Shown: positions 23,990-35,909, counted from the first letter of the stretch. The stretch is DNA of 64,000 nucleotides from Aquila chrysaetos chrysaetos (GCF_900496995.4 NC_044030.1:1-64000), one strand, 5' to 3'. Notes: generated from the sequence alone by a model not told the origin. Made by a program: numbers and translations.

Positions 23990-26900
23990 AGCAGAGCCTC
24001 TGGTTATAATTAAGCTGGGGAATGAGGAGGTGGAGTGTTTGATAGATGCAGGGGCAACATATTCAGTTTTAAATACAATGCAACATGAATTAGGGACCGA
24101 CTCAGTAGAGAATTATTGGTGCGACAGGAATCTCAGAGCGGAGGCCATTTTTTAAACCTTTCAAGTTCAAAATCAGAAAACAGTGGGTTACACACCGATT
24201 TCTTTATTTACTAGGTGCACCTAAACTGTTGATAGGCCGAGATTTGTTAGAAAAACTTGAAGGAGAAATAAAATTTAAGGAGGGGGAAGTAGAAGTATTG
24301 ATACCAGAATCTAAATATATCCAAGCATCAGTATTTTTGTTACAGGAAGATAAACCAGTGAGTGGAGAAACAACTACAGAAGTGGAAGAGGCAGTAATTC
24401 CCTTTGTCTGGGCTGGAGAAGTACCTGGAAGGTCGAAAAGAGCTGATCCTATAAGAATAGATTTTAAAGCCAGAATCGCCACTGGTAAGGTTGAAACAGT
24501 ACCCTATGAAAATTGAAGCTAAACTGGGATTATTACCATTGATACAAAAGTTTTTAAAATATGGATTATTAAAGGAGTGTGAGTCTAAGTGTAACACCCC
24601 AATTCTGCCAGTGAAAAAGGTAGATGGAAAAACGTACAGATTAGTTCAGGATTTAAGGTCTATCAATCAAATAGTGCAGGATATATGGTTGCAAATCCAT
24701 ATACCTTACTGACAACCCTGACGGAAAAGCAGGGTTAGTTTGCAGTATTGGATTTAAAAGATGCCTTTTTTCTGCATCCCGCTTGCCTTTGAAAGTCAGG
24801 AGATGTTTGTTTTTGAGTGGGAAAATCCAGAGACGGGAAGGCAAACTCAATATACCTGGACTGTACTGCCACAGGGGTTTAAAAATAGCCCCACTATTTT
24901 TGGAAATCAGCTTGCTAAAGAACTCAAAATTTGTCAAACTGAAAACAGAGAGGGTGTTATGTTACAATATGTAGATGATATTCTATTGGCAGGAGAAACT
25001 CCTGAAGAATGTTTGAAATTAACTATAAGTCTTCTGAACTTTCTTGGAATTAGTGGTTATCGAGTGTCAAAGGAGAAGGCCCAGATAGCTCAAGAAACTG
25101 TGATGTACCTGGGCTTTGAAGTCCTTAAAGGTCACTGACAACTATCTGCGGAAAGGAAAGAAGCTATTTGTTGACTTCCAGAGCCAAGCACGCTTCGAGA
25201 GCTGCAAACCTGCTTAGGAATGACAGGATGGTGTCGTCTGTGGATTGATGAGTATAGGCTATTGGTGAAACCATTATATGAGATACTGAAAACCTCCTCA
25301 AATAATTGTTTAAAATGGACTGAGGAAGGAAGAGCTGCTTTCAAAAATCTTAAACAAGCATTACTGAGAGCACCTGCGCTTGCATTACCCAATTTGGTGA
25401 AACCTTTTGAGTTATTTGTCCATGAACGAAGAGGAATAGCACTGGGAGTACTTACCCAATTTCTTGGACTTTTGGGTCGAGCAGTAGCATATTTCTCTAA
25501 GGAATTAGATATTGTAAGTCAAGGATGGCCTGGCTGCCTAAAAGCTGTTGCACCTACTGTGATGTTAATACAGGAAGCTCGGAAGTTTACCCTGGGTCAG
25601 AAGATTACTGTATATGTACCACATATGGTAATCACAGTATTAGAACAAAAAGGGGGACATTGCTTAGCTCCAAGCCGAATGATAAAATACAAGTGATTCT
25701 GCTAGAGCAAGATGATACACAGCTTAAGACAACAATGGTTGTGAATCCTGCTACTTTCCTAGCGACAGAACAGGCGGAAGAGAATCCAGAACATGACTGT
25801 TTACAAACCATAGAGGAAGTGTATGCCAGCAGGTCAGACTTAAAAGACACTCCCCTTGAAAATCCAGACTTAGAATTATATACTGATGGGAGTAGTTTTG
25901 TTCAAAATGGAAAGCGAGTGTCTGGATATGCACTAACAACAATAGCTGAAGTAGTGGAAGCATGAGGCCTATCATCAAAAGTATCTGCACAAAAAGCTGA
26001 AATAATTGCTCTCACTAGAGCTTTGGACTCGAGTAAAGGGAAACGTGTAAATATATGGACAGACTCAAAATATGTATTTGGAGTGATACATGCCCATGGG
26101 GCTATATGTTAGAAGAGAGGCCTATTGACTACACAAGGAACAACAATAAAGCATAAAGAAGAGATCTTGAAACTTTTAGAAAGTATCCAAGCTCCTGCTG
26201 AAGTAGCTGTAATGTATTGCAAAGCCCACCAGTCTGGATCAACCACTCAAAGTCAGGGAAATAAACTAGCTGACTGGGCTGGAAAAAGGGCTGCAGAAAA
26301 AGGCACACAAGTGGAAACTTTTGTCATAACTCCAGAATGGAAAACAGTGTTGCCAGATAAACCCCTATATGATAAACAAGACTCAAAATTAATTGAGACC
26401 TTAAAAGCAGAAAAACAAGAAGATGGATGGGTGGTTACACCATTGGGCCTAGTGGTAGTTCCCTACTCCCTCATGAATGAATTAGTGAGAAAAGAACATT
26501 ACTCTGTTCATTGGGGAACTGAGAATTTGTTAAAACATTTACAGAAATTGATTATTAGTAAGAACATGGTAGAAAGTGTATGATCCGTAACTGAAAGATA
26601 TGAAGTGTGCTGTAAAAATAATCCCCAAACACAGAATAGAATTCATTTCGGGCAAATAACTGAGGGAAGAGCACCTGGTGAATATTGGCAAATTGACTTT
26701 ACTGAATTACCCAGGACAAGAGGATTGAAATATTTGTTAGTCTTTGTAGACATAGATACTGGGTGGCCTGAAGCCTTTCCATGTCGCACCAATAAAGCTC
26801 GAGAAGTTGTAAAAATTTTATTAAAAGAAATAATTCCTAGATTCAGAATACCTTTTGGGATGTCATCGGATAGGGGTCCTCATTTCATAGCCAAAATAAT

Positions 26901-27336
26901 TATGGAATTGGCTAAAATGTTAAATATTACTTGGGACCCACATACACCTTATAGACCTCAAGCTAGTGGGAAAGTTGAGAGAATGAATTGTACTCTCAAA
27001 ACACAAATGAGTAACCTGTGTCAGGAAACTTCAATGGATTGGACACAAGTTTTACCCTTAGCTTTGTTAAGAATCAGAATACAACCTAGGGGCAGACAAC
27101 GTTTGAGCCCCTGTGAATTGTTATATGGAAGGCCATATCAGACTCCTGGACTACCAGGAGAGATGAGAATACAAGGAGAAAGTGATGTAGGCAATTATTT
27201 AATTGCTTTGGGAAAAACTCTGCAAGAATTAAACATGTATGTGGAGTTGAATAAACCTCTGAATCTTGATTCACCAGTTCATTTGTTTCAACCTGGAGAT
27301 TGGGTTTATCTCAAGCCCCCAAGAAATAAAAATTAA
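23990..27336 (+). pseudogene. pol: ERV-A pro-pol, broken
   Basis: Protease active-site region LIDAGATYSVL near 24035. RT includes RLVQDLRSINQIVQD, a LDLKDAFF motif, WTVLPQGFKNSPTIFG and the catalytic YVDD in LQYVDDILLAG (~24965). RNase H has LYTDGSSF (~25875), a stop after AEVVEA, and TDSKYVFGVIHAHGAI. Integrase shows WQIDFTELP (26685), SSDRGPHF (26867) and a KVERMN glutamate motif, open from 26605 to 27336. Stops or shifts occur near 24517, 24710, 25135, 25695, 25963, 26108 and 26581. One zinc knuckle and catalytic triads remain recognisable, so decay is recent relative to the CR1 copies. Confidence 0.88.
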
Positions 27337-27578
27337 AAAAGAAAAAAACCCCAAGAAGTCAAAAAACAACCCTAAATTAAAAAAAAAAAAAAAAAAATCA
27401 AAATAACGCCCCCCAAGAACTAAAACATATGCCAAAAAAAAAGTCTTCCCAAGAAAAAAACACCCCAGGAAGAAAAAAGAAAAAAAGCAACCCCAAGAGA
27501 TCAAAATTATCCAAGAAATTAAAAAAAAAGAAAAAAGAAAAAAATTAATAAACACCCCAAGAAATCAAAACAACTCCC
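27318..27578. repeat. A-rich CCCCAAGAAATCAAAA array, part 1
   Basis: Irregular repeats of CCCCAAGAAATCAAAA with long A runs. The array continues at 28319-28385 after an LTR, and a related stretch lies at 30110-30300. Confidence 0.75.
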
Positions 27579-28313
27579 TGTCATGAATGGGCAATTTAGA
27601 TCGCTTAATGAACCATTGTCAAAGGTATTAGCAAAAGTGGTTTTATTGAAATATGATGTTGTAGAACTGTGACTTAACAAAGTTCAGTGGCAAGGTTCGC
27701 TGTATTACTGTACTGCACAATCATTTGAACAATGATTCAAAACTACCAACGCAGAGTCAAAGTTACCAAGACAAAAATCAAAGTTACCAAGACAAAATCA
27801 AAGTTAACACGACATAAATCATAGTTATCATAATACAAAGTTATGCATGATATCGGCCACTTACCAAAGATCTGCCGTTGGTGAAAGGTCTCTCTGCCTC
27901 AAGGAGCAACCTTGACAAGGTGTCCCACCTCAAGGGGAGATCACCGCCATGCAGCCACGCTGCTTAGCTGGGAGAGCTCAGAGAAGGCTCGGTTTAGGCT
28001 GTCATATTTATGGAATAAAGTGTTTGGCTTGTAGTCAAATTACATGCAATGGGAAAGGTATGCATGAGATTCCTTGTACTCACAACTTTTGTTCTTTGGT
28101 AAATGAGTCTTGGAAAGCCACCTGCTGTTCATGTGTTCATCGCATGATCGGCGTTCCATGCTCACTGCATCGCTCTGCTCCTTTGTTGGTTTTCAGAGAA
28201 CAGACTGGAAATAGGGAAGTTCTTTGCCCATTTCTGGCTCAGGCCTTTACCTCCTTTGGAACCTGTAACAAACTACCACTAGTTTGGTTAAGGAATTGAG
28301 TGCATCTGTCACA
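27579..28313 (-). mobile_element. Solo LTR (735 bp) with CTCCC target duplication
   Basis: Left end TGTCATGAATGG and right end ATCTGTCACA give TG...CA ends in either orientation. CTCCC occurs immediately on both sides (27574-27578 and 28314-28318). A minus-strand poly(A) hexamer (TTTATT, 27642-27647) near the left end sets the orientation. It interrupts the A-rich array. Confidence 0.85.
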
Positions 28314-28390
28314 CTCCCCAAGAAATAAATTTTAAAAAAACCCAAAACCAAAACAAAAAACAAAACACCCCCAAGAAATCAAAATAAGCC

Positions 28391-28900
28391 TGATACCGAA
28401 AAGCTAGTTGAAGAAACTGTCTAAGACTTGTTTTGGAGCTTTAGAAAGCAGGCATTCTTTATTGCAGTGCTGGATGCACGGGGGATAGATAATTCCACCT
28501 AGTGTGCATGCCACAGCTTCAGCACAAAGAGGTTACATGGAGTAACAATTGCGTATTAATCAGATTAGTATACATATACATAAAAATTATTGTAACTGAT
28601 TATCATAGTACTGCCTACATCCGATCATGCGCAATGAAGAATCCATTTGAGTCGAAGTGCTGCTTTTACGACCACCGACCCATTTGAAGTTCTTGCTGGC
28701 TGTCCTTGAAGTCTTTGTTCCTGTCCTCATTCTTTGATCTTGAAGCTTAATGCAGTTTCAATCACACGTGGTCAGTTTCAACATCGTTCTCATCTAGTGT
28801 ACAGGAACATCTAGTCATAAGCGCAAAGAACTGCAAAACTTATGAGTAACTACCTCTGCTAGTTAATTGCTTGGCTGTACTTTTGTCTATTGTTTCAATC
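28391..28900 (-). mobile_element. LTR, minus orientation (R/U5 clear, U3 diverged)
   Basis: Starts TGATACCGAAAAGCTAG; the first ~115 bp are the reverse complement of the 3' part of the LTR at 43916-44539, including the poly(A) hexamer (TTTATT near 28460) and GATGCACGGGGGAT. The U3 side differs and the right boundary is uncertain. Confidence 0.6.
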
Positions 28901-29234
28901 ATAGTGTTAGTATAAGATTTCTGTGAAATATATTAACCTGATTCGTGTCAATATAAAACAATGATAGGGCCGCATGGTGAAATGTCACCCTCTCTGCATA
29001 TGTAATCTTTAACCATTTTGCTTGATCTTGTATAACCGTAGGCCTAAGAGAAGTAGGAGAGTATATATATAGTTATTGTTTCCTGCAAAAACCATATAAC
29101 AGTAGGGAATTACGAAAGTTGGAAACGAAATAAAATCAGACATCAAGTAGATTTCTACATCAAGTAGAAATCGAAAAATACTTTACACGGTCTCTCGGAA
29201 GTAGTGGAATCCTATAGTTGCAAAGGTTTAAAGA

Positions 29235-29253
29235 AAAAGGGGGGCGGATTGAT
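29235..29253 (+). other. Polypurine tract before LTR
   Basis: AAAGAAAAAGGGGGGCGGA directly precedes the LTR at 29254, as expected for the plus-strand primer site of a retroviral 3' end. Confidence 0.6.
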
Positions 29254-29966
29254 ATAGAGAACAAACTGCTTATTGTTTAATGATTGTCTCTCTGTAACTT
29301 TACATACCAAGGACTGGTGTTTGTCAAGGATTAAGCCTGTCAGAGACTGGTACTTGGGAATGATGAACAAGAAGGAACCAAGAAAAATCACAAGACTTAA
29401 TTAAGTGTTCGATGAATTTACGATCTTGTTAAGAAGGCACAAGTAGAGGCCTTGCTTGAATAGATAAGGCCGGAAAAGATAAGAACTCCTGCCTTTTGTT
29501 CCCATCCTTGTAGATAATTTCGCTTAAACTACCCATATGGTTCTATACCACTAATGAGAACTTAGATAATGAAAACACTAACAAGCACTAATGTATCAAA
29601 ACATGTAAAGGACCATACTGCGCAGAATCACCTGAGGAGGGTCAAATAGCGGACAAGTGAGGAAGACTATGGAAGACCACCAGAGGACTCCTGAAGACCA
29701 CCAGAGACCTTCAATGCACCTGCATAAAGGACATTTACATATGCTAATAGTTTCCTGGAAAACTAATGAATATGTATAACATTTCTCAGGAATCTAGTGA
29801 ATATGTATGTAGAACCTGTACTTAACCTGCACAATTAGACCTGTCGGTGTGTGCCTTGGTAGAGCAGAGGCTCCCGGTGCACCCAGCGCTGTTTGCTTGC
29901 CTCTATTCATGTAATAAATTGTAAACTTTAATTAGAATCCTGTTTTGGACATGATCATTTTTCACA
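29254..29966 (+). mobile_element. 3' LTR, plus orientation
   Basis: Begins TTGATATAGAGAACAAACTG after a polypurine tract. Positions 29590-29890 are very similar to the LTR at 43916-44539 (GGAAGACCACCAGAGGACTC, CTTCAATGCACCTGC, GGTGCACCCAGCGCTG). The right end near TTTTTCACA is approximate. It may be the 3' LTR of ERV-A, but the intervening env is absent, so the link is inference. Confidence 0.65.
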
Positions 29967-30400
29967 ATTTCTAATAATTATTTACCAAATCTCACTTTTA
30001 CAGTCACCTAGCAGCAAGCCAGTTTCCATAGAAGGTACAAAATATTAAAACCATCAAAATACTTAGACGTACCATAGAGAATGTATGGAAATATGCTATC
30101 AAGCCCTGCAAGAAGCTAAAAAAAAAAAACAACCAACACCAAGGGAGAACCGAAAACCACCCTGAAGAAGTCAAAAAAACACAGACCAAAGAAATAAATA
30201 AAACAAAAAATCAAAATCACTCCCCCAAAAGATTTAAGAGTAAACCAAACAGAAAACCAACCCCAAGAACTTAAGAGGAAAGAAAACCCCAAAACCACCA
30301 CAGGGACGCTGCGGGCGGGGGAGAGGGGGGGGGAGAAGCACCGGCTCCCGGCGGAACCCGCGTCCCTCCACCATAGTTCCGGGATGGAAAACGTACCGAG
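29967..30400. other. A-rich array remnant and EMC4 upstream flank
   Basis: Positions 30110-30300 repeat the CCCCAAGAA-type A-rich motif; from 30300 composition changes sharply to GC-rich sequence that belongs to the EMC4 promoter region. Confidence 0.5.
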
Positions 30401-30469
30401 GGGGCTGTGGGGGGTTGCTGTGAGGAAGGAGGTCGCTATGGGATTGCCATGGGGCTTCTATGGGGTTCC

Positions 30470-30600
30470 CTGTGGGGCCGCTATGGGGCAGGCCGTCGCT
30501 ATCAGGCTCCTGTGGCGTTGCTCTGGGGCAGGCCGTTGCTATGGGGCAGGCCGTTGCTACGGGGCAGGCCGTTGCTATGGCGTTGCTATGGGGCAGGGAG
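30470..30600. repeat. ~20-bp tandem repeat upstream of EMC4
   Basis: Four to five variants of GGGGCAGGCCGTTGCTATG in tandem within the EMC4 CpG island. Confidence 0.75.
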
Positions 30601-30690
30601 CCCTGCGTGGGGCCCTCCTCACGTGACCGGCGCCCCCCCCTCACGTGACCGCCCTCCTTTTCCGCCTTCGGGCGCTCGCAAGATGGCGGC
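30600..30690 (+). promoter_or_regulatory. EMC4 proximal promoter with two CACGTG boxes
   Basis: TCACGTGACC occurs at 30619-30628 and 30641-30650, 22 bp apart. This palindromic E-box is bound by USF and MiT/TFE factors (established knowledge). The initiator region CAAGATGGCGGC overlaps the start codon and matches a YY1 site. Confidence 0.7.
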
Positions 30691-32175
30691 GGCGGCGGCG
30701 GTTCGGGGGAGGCGTTTCAAGTGGTCGCTGGAGTTGGCGGCGGCGCCGGGGGGGCGGTGAGGCCCCGGGGTGTGTGTGTGTGAGGGGATTTGGTGGGTCC
30801 GGGTGTCTCCCCAGCCTCACCTACCCCCTGCCCTTTCTATCTCCCCCAGGCCCCGCGGAGCCGCCGAGGGCCGCGGGCCGCTGGGGTTCGCCGAGCGACA
30901 GCTGGGGGAGGGCGGCGTCCACGAAAGCGACAAAATCCTCATGGAGAAGGTGGGCTGGGGGGAAAAGGCGGGGGGAAGGAGGGACACCCTCCCCGGACGC
31001 CTGGGTCCACCATGGGAGGGATGGTCGGTGTCCCAGATACCTGGGTCCCGTACGAGGGTGGTCCCCGTCCGTCCGTCCGTCCCCCCTCACATCCCGGAAT
31101 CCTGGGTTCCCTCTTTCCCTGCAGCGTTGCTGGGACGTGGCACTGGCACCGCTGAAGCAGATCCCGATGAACCTGTTCATCATGTATATGGCCGGCAACA
31201 CTATCTCCATCTTCCCTGCCATGATGGTCTGCATGATGGGCTGGCGCCCGCTGCAGGCCCTCATGTCCCTCTCCGCCAGTGAGTACAACCCCATGCTACA
31301 GCCCCACGTGGGTGACAGCTCCCTGGGTGTCCCCCCACGGCCATCCCCTGCTGCGTGACAGTTGCCCTCCATACCTGCGGTCGTCCCCAGCCCTGCATCT
31401 CCCCCTGCAACAGTTGTCCCCGCGTGTTCCCCAACAGTCATCCCTACAACAGCCCCCGCCATGCACGTCCCCCTGCAACAGTTGCCCTCACGCATCCCCC
31501 AGCAGTTGTCTCTACGACGGTCACCCCCCCATCAATTTCCCCGCATGTCCCTGAGCAGTTTCCCTCCATGTCAGTTGTTCCCGTGCGTCCGCCAACAGAC
31601 CCACGCGTCGCTCGCCCCCATGCATACCCCTGCAGTTGCCCCTGTGACAGTCGCCCCATATCAGTCACTCCCGCGTGTCCCCCAACGGTCGCCCAACAGC
31701 CACCCCCATGCCATCCACCCCGCGCTTCCCCCACCACTCTTCCCCACGACGCTCCCCTGCCACTCCCCACCCATCCCTACCCCCGGTCCCCCACGGTGCC
31801 GGGTGTGCAGCGTGTGGGTGACAGTGACAAGTCCCACCCTGTCCCCGCCACAGCACTGAAGGCACTGGAGAGCTCGAGCCGGCGGGCACTGCAGGGGCTG
31901 GTGTTCCTGGTGGGCAATGGGCTGGGACTGGCGCTGGCCCTCTACAAGTGCCAGGCCATGGGGCTGCTGCCCACCCGCCCCTCTGACTGGCTGGCCTTCG
32001 TTGCCCCCCCACAGGTGCGCCCTGAAGCCGGGGTTCCCCCTGCCCTGCCCCATCCCCGCTGCCCTGGACGCCAGGGTTCCCCCTGGCCTGGACACCAGGG
32101 TCCCCTCACTCACCGCCTTTCTCTCTTTTCCCTTGGCAGCGCATGGAGTTCACTGGGGGGGGCCTGATCCTGTGA
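30683..32175 (+). CDS. EMC4: EMC4, ER membrane protein complex subunit 4
   Basis: EMC4 is a subunit of the ER membrane complex that inserts transmembrane segments into the ER (family knowledge). Five exons: 30683-30756, 30850-30949, 31125-31278, 31854-32014 and 32140-32175, all with GT donors and AG acceptors and agreeing phases. Coding length is 525 nt, 174 residues plus stop, against about 183 in human. The N-terminus [18 protein letters not shown] is followed by a variable linker and [19 protein letters not shown]. Hydrophobic segments follow ([19 protein letters not shown] and [17 protein letters not shown]), with the C-terminus [10 protein letters not shown]. There are no frame breaks, and a poly(A) signal AATAAA lies at 32194-32199. 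Its presence beside a 19q13-like block is unexpected, since human EMC4 lies on chromosome 15; see findings. Confidence 0.95.
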
Positions 32176-32289
32176 CCAGTGTGTCCACCCACCAATAAAG
32201 GCAATGGCAGGCTGGTGATGTTATTTTTGCAGGGGGTTCTGAGGGTTTTGGGGGGTCAGCCCAAGGAGGCACCGGGATGGGTCAGAGAG

Positions 32290-33250
32290 AAAACCGTTTA
32301 TTGGTGGCATGTGCTGGGAGCACTGGGGCCAGTACTGGTGGTGTTGGGGCCCGTACTGGGAGTGCACTGGAGGAGCACTGAAGCGAGTACTGGGAGTGCC
32401 CTGGGAGCCTTGGGGGCCACTCATGGAGCACACTGGAGCTGCGCGCGGAGCCTTGGGGCCCGTACGGGGAGCCTAAGGGCCTGTACTGGGAGCACTGGGA
32501 GTGTACTGGGAGCCTTGGGGCCTGTAGTGGGTGTGCACTGGAGCTGCATGCAGAGCCTCAGAGCCCATACTGGGAGCCTTAGGGCTTGTACTGGGAGACT
32601 TGGGGGCCACACTGGAAGTGCACTGGAGCTGCGCTCGGAGCCTCAGGGCCCATACTGGGAGCCTTAGGGTGCATACTGGGAACACTGGGAGTCCATTGGG
32701 AGCCTTGGGGCCCATACTGGGCTAGGACTCAGAGAGCTGCGGGCCAAGCTGGCACTGTACTGGGAACACTGGGTCCATACTGGGAACATACTGGGATCTT
32801 GGTTTAACTGTAGCTCATGCTGGCATCATACTGGGAGCACTGGGGTCCATACTGGGATCTGACTCACAGCTGTGGCTCAGGCAGGCATCATACTGAGAGC
32901 ACTGGGCCCACACTGGGAGTGTTGAGGCCATACTGGGATCCTACTTGAAAAGCTGTGACCCAGACTGGCATTGTACTGGTAACATGGAAGCACTGGGTCC
33001 ATACTAGGAGTGTGGCAGCCCATTTTGGGGTCATGCCTGAAGACCTGTGGCTTAGGCTGGCATCATACTGGGAGCACTGGTGCTATACTGGGATCATACT
33101 CAGAGCTCTGGCCCAGACTGGCATTGTACTGGGAGCACTGGAGCTCGTACTAGAAAGCTGGGCCCATACAGGGATGGTGGTGGGTGAGCCAGGGCAGTGC
33201 GTGTGTGGTACTGGGATGTACTTGGCCATACTGGTGCGCTCAGGGGCTGG
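32290..33250. repeat. ACTGGGAGCACTGGGG minisatellite
   Basis: Nearly 1 kb of tandem variants of CATACTGGGAGCACTGGGGC downstream of EMC4. A minus-strand poly(A) hexamer (TTTATT, 32297-32302) sits at the left edge, which could mark the end of a convergent transcript, but no coding exon is seen. Confidence 0.88.
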
Positions 33251-33359
33251 GGGGGGGTCCCTACCGCCTACACCCCCAGCCCCTTCCCTCAGCACCCCCA
33301 GGAGCTCCAGGTCTGACCCACGTCAAGGGCCTGACCCATGGCTGACCCCTAAGTACCCC

Positions 33360-34285
33360 CACTGCCCTGTAACTGCCCCCAGCTGCCCCACACCTGCCCC
33401 ATAACTGCCCCCCAGTTCTCCCAACTGCCCCAAAACTGCCCCACGCCTGTCCAAATGCCCCCAAACTACCCGATTTCCCCCAAGTGCCCCATAAGTGTCC
33501 CCCTGTTTGCCCCCCAGCTGCTCCATAGCTGCCCTCCCTGCCCCATAACCACCCCCAGATTCCGCCCACTGCCTCATTTTTGCTTCTTTTGCCCCATTTT
33601 GCCTCAGTTTTCCCTGGGTTTGCCCCGTTTTTGCCCTGTTTGCCCCAGTTTTGCTCTTTTGCCCCGTTTTGCCCATTTTCACCCCTTTTCCTCCTATTTC
33701 TTTTTGGTGTTGGCCCACTTTTTCCTTGTTCTCCCCCATTTTTCCCTGCTTTTGTCCCATTTGCCCTGTTTTGGACTATTCCCCTCGTTCTTGCCCCAAC
33801 CCCCATAACTCGCTGGTTTTGCCCATCACCTTATTTTTGCCTTTTTTTCCCTGACTTTGACCTGTTTTGCCTCCTTTGTGCCCTGTGTCCTCCCTCCTGT
33901 TTCCTTATTTTTCCCCAGTTTTCCCCATTTCTTCTCTGTTTCCATGATTTCGCTCTTTCTCCCTCTTCCATTTTTTTCTCGTTTTGCTCCATTTCCACCA
34001 TTTCTCCCCCTTCTCCCCATTCCTGACCCACTTCCCCACATTTTCCCCCATTTTCCTACAATTTCCCCTCAAGTTTTCTCCTCTCCTGTTTTCCCCTGGG
34101 TTTTGCCTGTTTCTGCCCCATATCCCTGTTTTACCCTGTTTTTTCCCCCATTTCCCTGGTTTTCTCCCAACTTTTTGCCAATTTGTGCCCCATTTTTCCC
34201 CATTTCATTTTTTTCCCATCTTTCCCTTTTCCTTTGTTTTTTTCCCCATTTTCACTCATTTTTGCCACCCCACCCCCACCCCTCC
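33360..34285. repeat. C/T-rich CCCCATTTTGCC repeat
   Basis: Pyrimidine-rich plus strand with irregular 12-16 bp units such as TTTTGCCCCATTTTGCC and CCCATTTTCCCC. Open frames are artefacts of the composition. Confidence 0.8.
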
Positions 34286-34289
34286 CCAG

Positions 34290-34550
34290 GGCTCCAGCCT
34301 GTGTCTCCCAGTGACTCCCAGTACAGCCTAGATCCCTGCCTTCCAGTTTGGACCAGTGCCTCCTAGTGAGTCCCAGTACAGCCCAGTGCCCTCCCCAGGG
34401 CTCCCAGTATGATCCAGAGCCCCACAGTGATTCCCAGTATAGCTCAGAGCCCCATCCCAGTATATCGCACTGCCGTTTCAGTGCTTCCCAGTACACCCCA
34501 ATGCCTCCCAGTGCCCTCCCAGGCCACCCCAGTCCCCCCAGTGGCACTCA
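34290..34550. repeat. CTCCCAGT minisatellite, inverted relative to 32290-33250
   Basis: Units such as GACTCCCAGTACAGCCCAGTGCC are the reverse complement of the ACTGGGAG units downstream of EMC4, so the two arrays form inverted arms around the C/T-rich spacer. Confidence 0.75.
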
Positions 34551-34734
34551 CAGGTTGAGGCCCTGGTGGGGGGGTGCCCCCCCCCATGAAGGGGGCCTGT
34601 GATGGGGCGGGGCCTCCCTCTGACATCATCAGCGGTGTAACATATGATGTCATACCAGGGAAGTTCCTACTGACTGGAAAAGGGGAAACATAACCCGTGC
34701 ATAACCTGTATAAATTTCAGAGATCCAAACGGAC

Positions 34735-34912
34735 CGTGGCAGTTGCCCAGAGTAGTTGTGGATGCCCCATCATTGGCAGTGTTCAAGGCCAGGTTGGATG
34801 GGGCTTTGAGCAACTTGACCTAGTGGAAGGTGTCCCTGCTCATGGCAGGAGGGTTGGACTAGATGATCTTTAAAGGTCCCTTCCAACCCAAACCGTTCTG
34901 TGATTCTCTCTG
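34735..34912 (+). mobile_element. CR1 LINE 3' end
   Basis: Typical CR1 tail: TGGATGCCCCATCATTGGCA, TTCAAGGCCAGGTTGGATGG, GGGTTGGACTAGATGATCTT, ending CTGTGATTCT. A short upstream CR1-like piece starts near 34660. Confidence 0.9.
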
Positions 34913-35127
34913 TATGTATGTGTATGTCAAGTTACTACAAAACTACTACCAAGAAGCAAGTGTGTAGATATTTCAAGTTATTACAAAAATTATCACTACT
35001 AAAGAAAGCAAGTGTATGTATATTTCATTATTAGCAGCACTACTAAAGTAGCAAGGATATACATATTTCAATATTAGCAGCAAGTATACTTACAAATAAT
35101 TACTTACGTGTGTGCCTCTAAATATAT

Positions 35128-35890
35128 TCAAAGTAATTCCAGTACGGTGTTCATCAAACCGCTCCCAGGGGAGACGCCAGTCAACAACAGACAAAGTTTC
35201 ACTTCAGATGTCATCAGCGTCTCAGAGTCTGCAGTAAGCCAGGCATCCCTGGCCAGGGTCCAGTCTGTGGAGATCTTGTAGGAAAAGTTTGCACAGAGAG
35301 TGTGCTTGGGGAGAGGCTCCATTCTGGTTAGAAAGCAAGTAATTTTTATATCCCAGAGACGTAAGAGGGTATAGGACACCACCACCTGCAGCAGTCAATA
35401 GATGTTGCTAACTCCTGTTTTTCACCTGGGACTGCCAATAGACAATGTTCTTTTTTATTGTCTCAGATGAGTTTCGACTTTTTCCAGACTGTTTTTCTGT
35501 TCTTCCATCTGAAACAGCCAATGGTTGTCACCAATTCCTCCTTTCCCAGACTGTTTTCCACCTTTTTGACTATTTTTCACCTCTCTAGATGATAAGTAGT
35601 TTCTGGGTTTTGCCCTCATTGATGGGATGATAATGACATCTCAGGATGTCTCCAGTTTTGAGGTACCCAGCTGCACTTCAGAGATGTCAGCTGTGCTTCT
35701 CAGGGATGCTCTGGGTTCCCAGGCTGGGTTCCGAGGCCAGCTGGCATTTTCTCTGTCAGTGTTTTAACAAATATCTTCTGTCAGTATTTTTCTTTATTAT
35801 AACCAGGTCGCCTTTATGGCTGCTCCCATAACTACACCCCTTGTCCTACGGCCCCTGATGGGTCACTGTGAGTGAGACTACACCATACCT
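35128..35890 (-). mobile_element. Probable LTR of minus-strand ERV-D
   Basis: Lies directly downstream, on the minus strand, of env transmembrane-subunit sequence, and contains a reversed TATA-like TTTTTATATCC (about 35344). Ends and family are not determined. Confidence 0.4.
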
Positions 35891-35909
35891 GGTGCATCTC
35901 TCCTGCCTT

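Larger units (their letters stand above)
22868..27336 (+). mobile_element. ERV-A: gammaretrovirus-like gag-pol remnant
   Basis: Plus-strand gag, protease, reverse transcriptase, RNase H and integrase lie in canonical order but with numerous stops and frame changes. The 5' LTR, leader and N-terminal gag are missing: similarity begins abruptly after the pyrimidine repeat. No env follows; pol ends at an A-rich CCCCAAGAAATC-type array. Pol is closely similar to that of ERV-B and ERV-C. Confidence 0.9.

Noticed and set aside
32179-32810. Frames rich in LGALG/TGSTG repeats downstream of EMC4
   Set aside because: Translation of the ACTGGGAG minisatellite; not a gene.
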